Shown here: in pieces, positions 13,141-13,150 of the stretch
How the letters are laid out: every line of letters starts with the position of its first letter
Numbering within the stretch: position 1 is the stretch's first letter
Assembly (NCBI GenBank): GCA_900547965.1
Contig: URJE01000045.1
Coordinates: 1-13,150, forward strand
DNA length: 13,150 bases
Source of the DNA: an uncultured Eggerthella sp.
Lineage (GTDB): Bacteria > Actinomycetota > Coriobacteriia > Coriobacteriales > Eggerthellaceae
Reading direction: 5' to 3'
Notes under the pieces: generated by a model
The model's input: the letters and a program-made list of their open reading frames with translations, nothing else
What the model was told of the DNA's origin: nothing
Databases searched by the model: none
Translations under genes and position numbers: made by a program

Positions 13141-13150
13141 CGCCAATACC

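Overview
This window looks like an accessory catabolic and efflux region from an anaerobic gut actinobacterium, most likely Coriobacteriia/Eggerthellaceae. The lineage call is inference from gene content and protein style: LysR-paired MFS carriers, a FldA/HadA-like CoA transferase, an iron-sulfur flavoprotein, strong AGGAGG-type ribosome sites and roughly balanced base composition. No rRNA, tRNA, CRISPR array or insertion sequence is visible. All genes lie on the plus strand except the last one.

Region 1 (1-7181) is a substrate-uptake and oxidation block. It opens with the last 20 codons of an MFS carrier whose coding tail is nearly identical (64/65 bases) to the end of a complete MFS carrier at 1557-2975, so this carrier exists in at least two close copies. 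A LysR regulator (229-1155) lies between the copies. After the second carrier come a small VOC-fold protein (3200-3688), a Gfo/Idh/MocA oxidoreductase (3972-5015), a YdiB/AroE-type quinate/shikimate dehydrogenase (5228-6094) and a second LysR (6273-7181) paralogous to the first. Each gene appears to be its own transcription unit, with a long leader carrying inverted repeats and usually a following terminator. The simplest joint reading is import and stepwise oxidation or isomerisation of a polyhydroxylated ring acid such as quinate or shikimate, controlled by the two LysR proteins. No 3-dehydroquinate dehydratase is present in the window, so the pathway is not proven.

Region 2 (7182-9021) is a 471-base intergenic stretch with a short tandem repeat and several palindromes, then a class III (CaiB/BaiF) CoA transferase of the FldA/HadA type (7653-8966) closed by a clear UUCG-loop terminator.

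Region 3 (9022-11286) is a compact MarR-DHA2 efflux operon. Two matching palindromes (AGTCCG-N4-CGGAC) flank the marR promoter and ribosome site, a textbook autorepression layout.

Region 4 (11287-13150) holds an alpha/beta hydrolase (11404-12087) and, convergent to it, an iron-sulfur flavoprotein-like NADPH/FMN reductase (12964-12347, minus). Three successive hairpins separate them. The window ends in a gene-free stretch with two abutting GC-rich palindromes.

The most unusual features are the near-identical MFS tails, a repeated 12-bp operator-like element (TGAAC-N2-GTTCA) and structured leader before the MFS gene, the multi-hairpin leader before the ydiB-like gene, and the co-occurrence of YdiB-like, Gfo/Idh, VOC and HadA-like functions.
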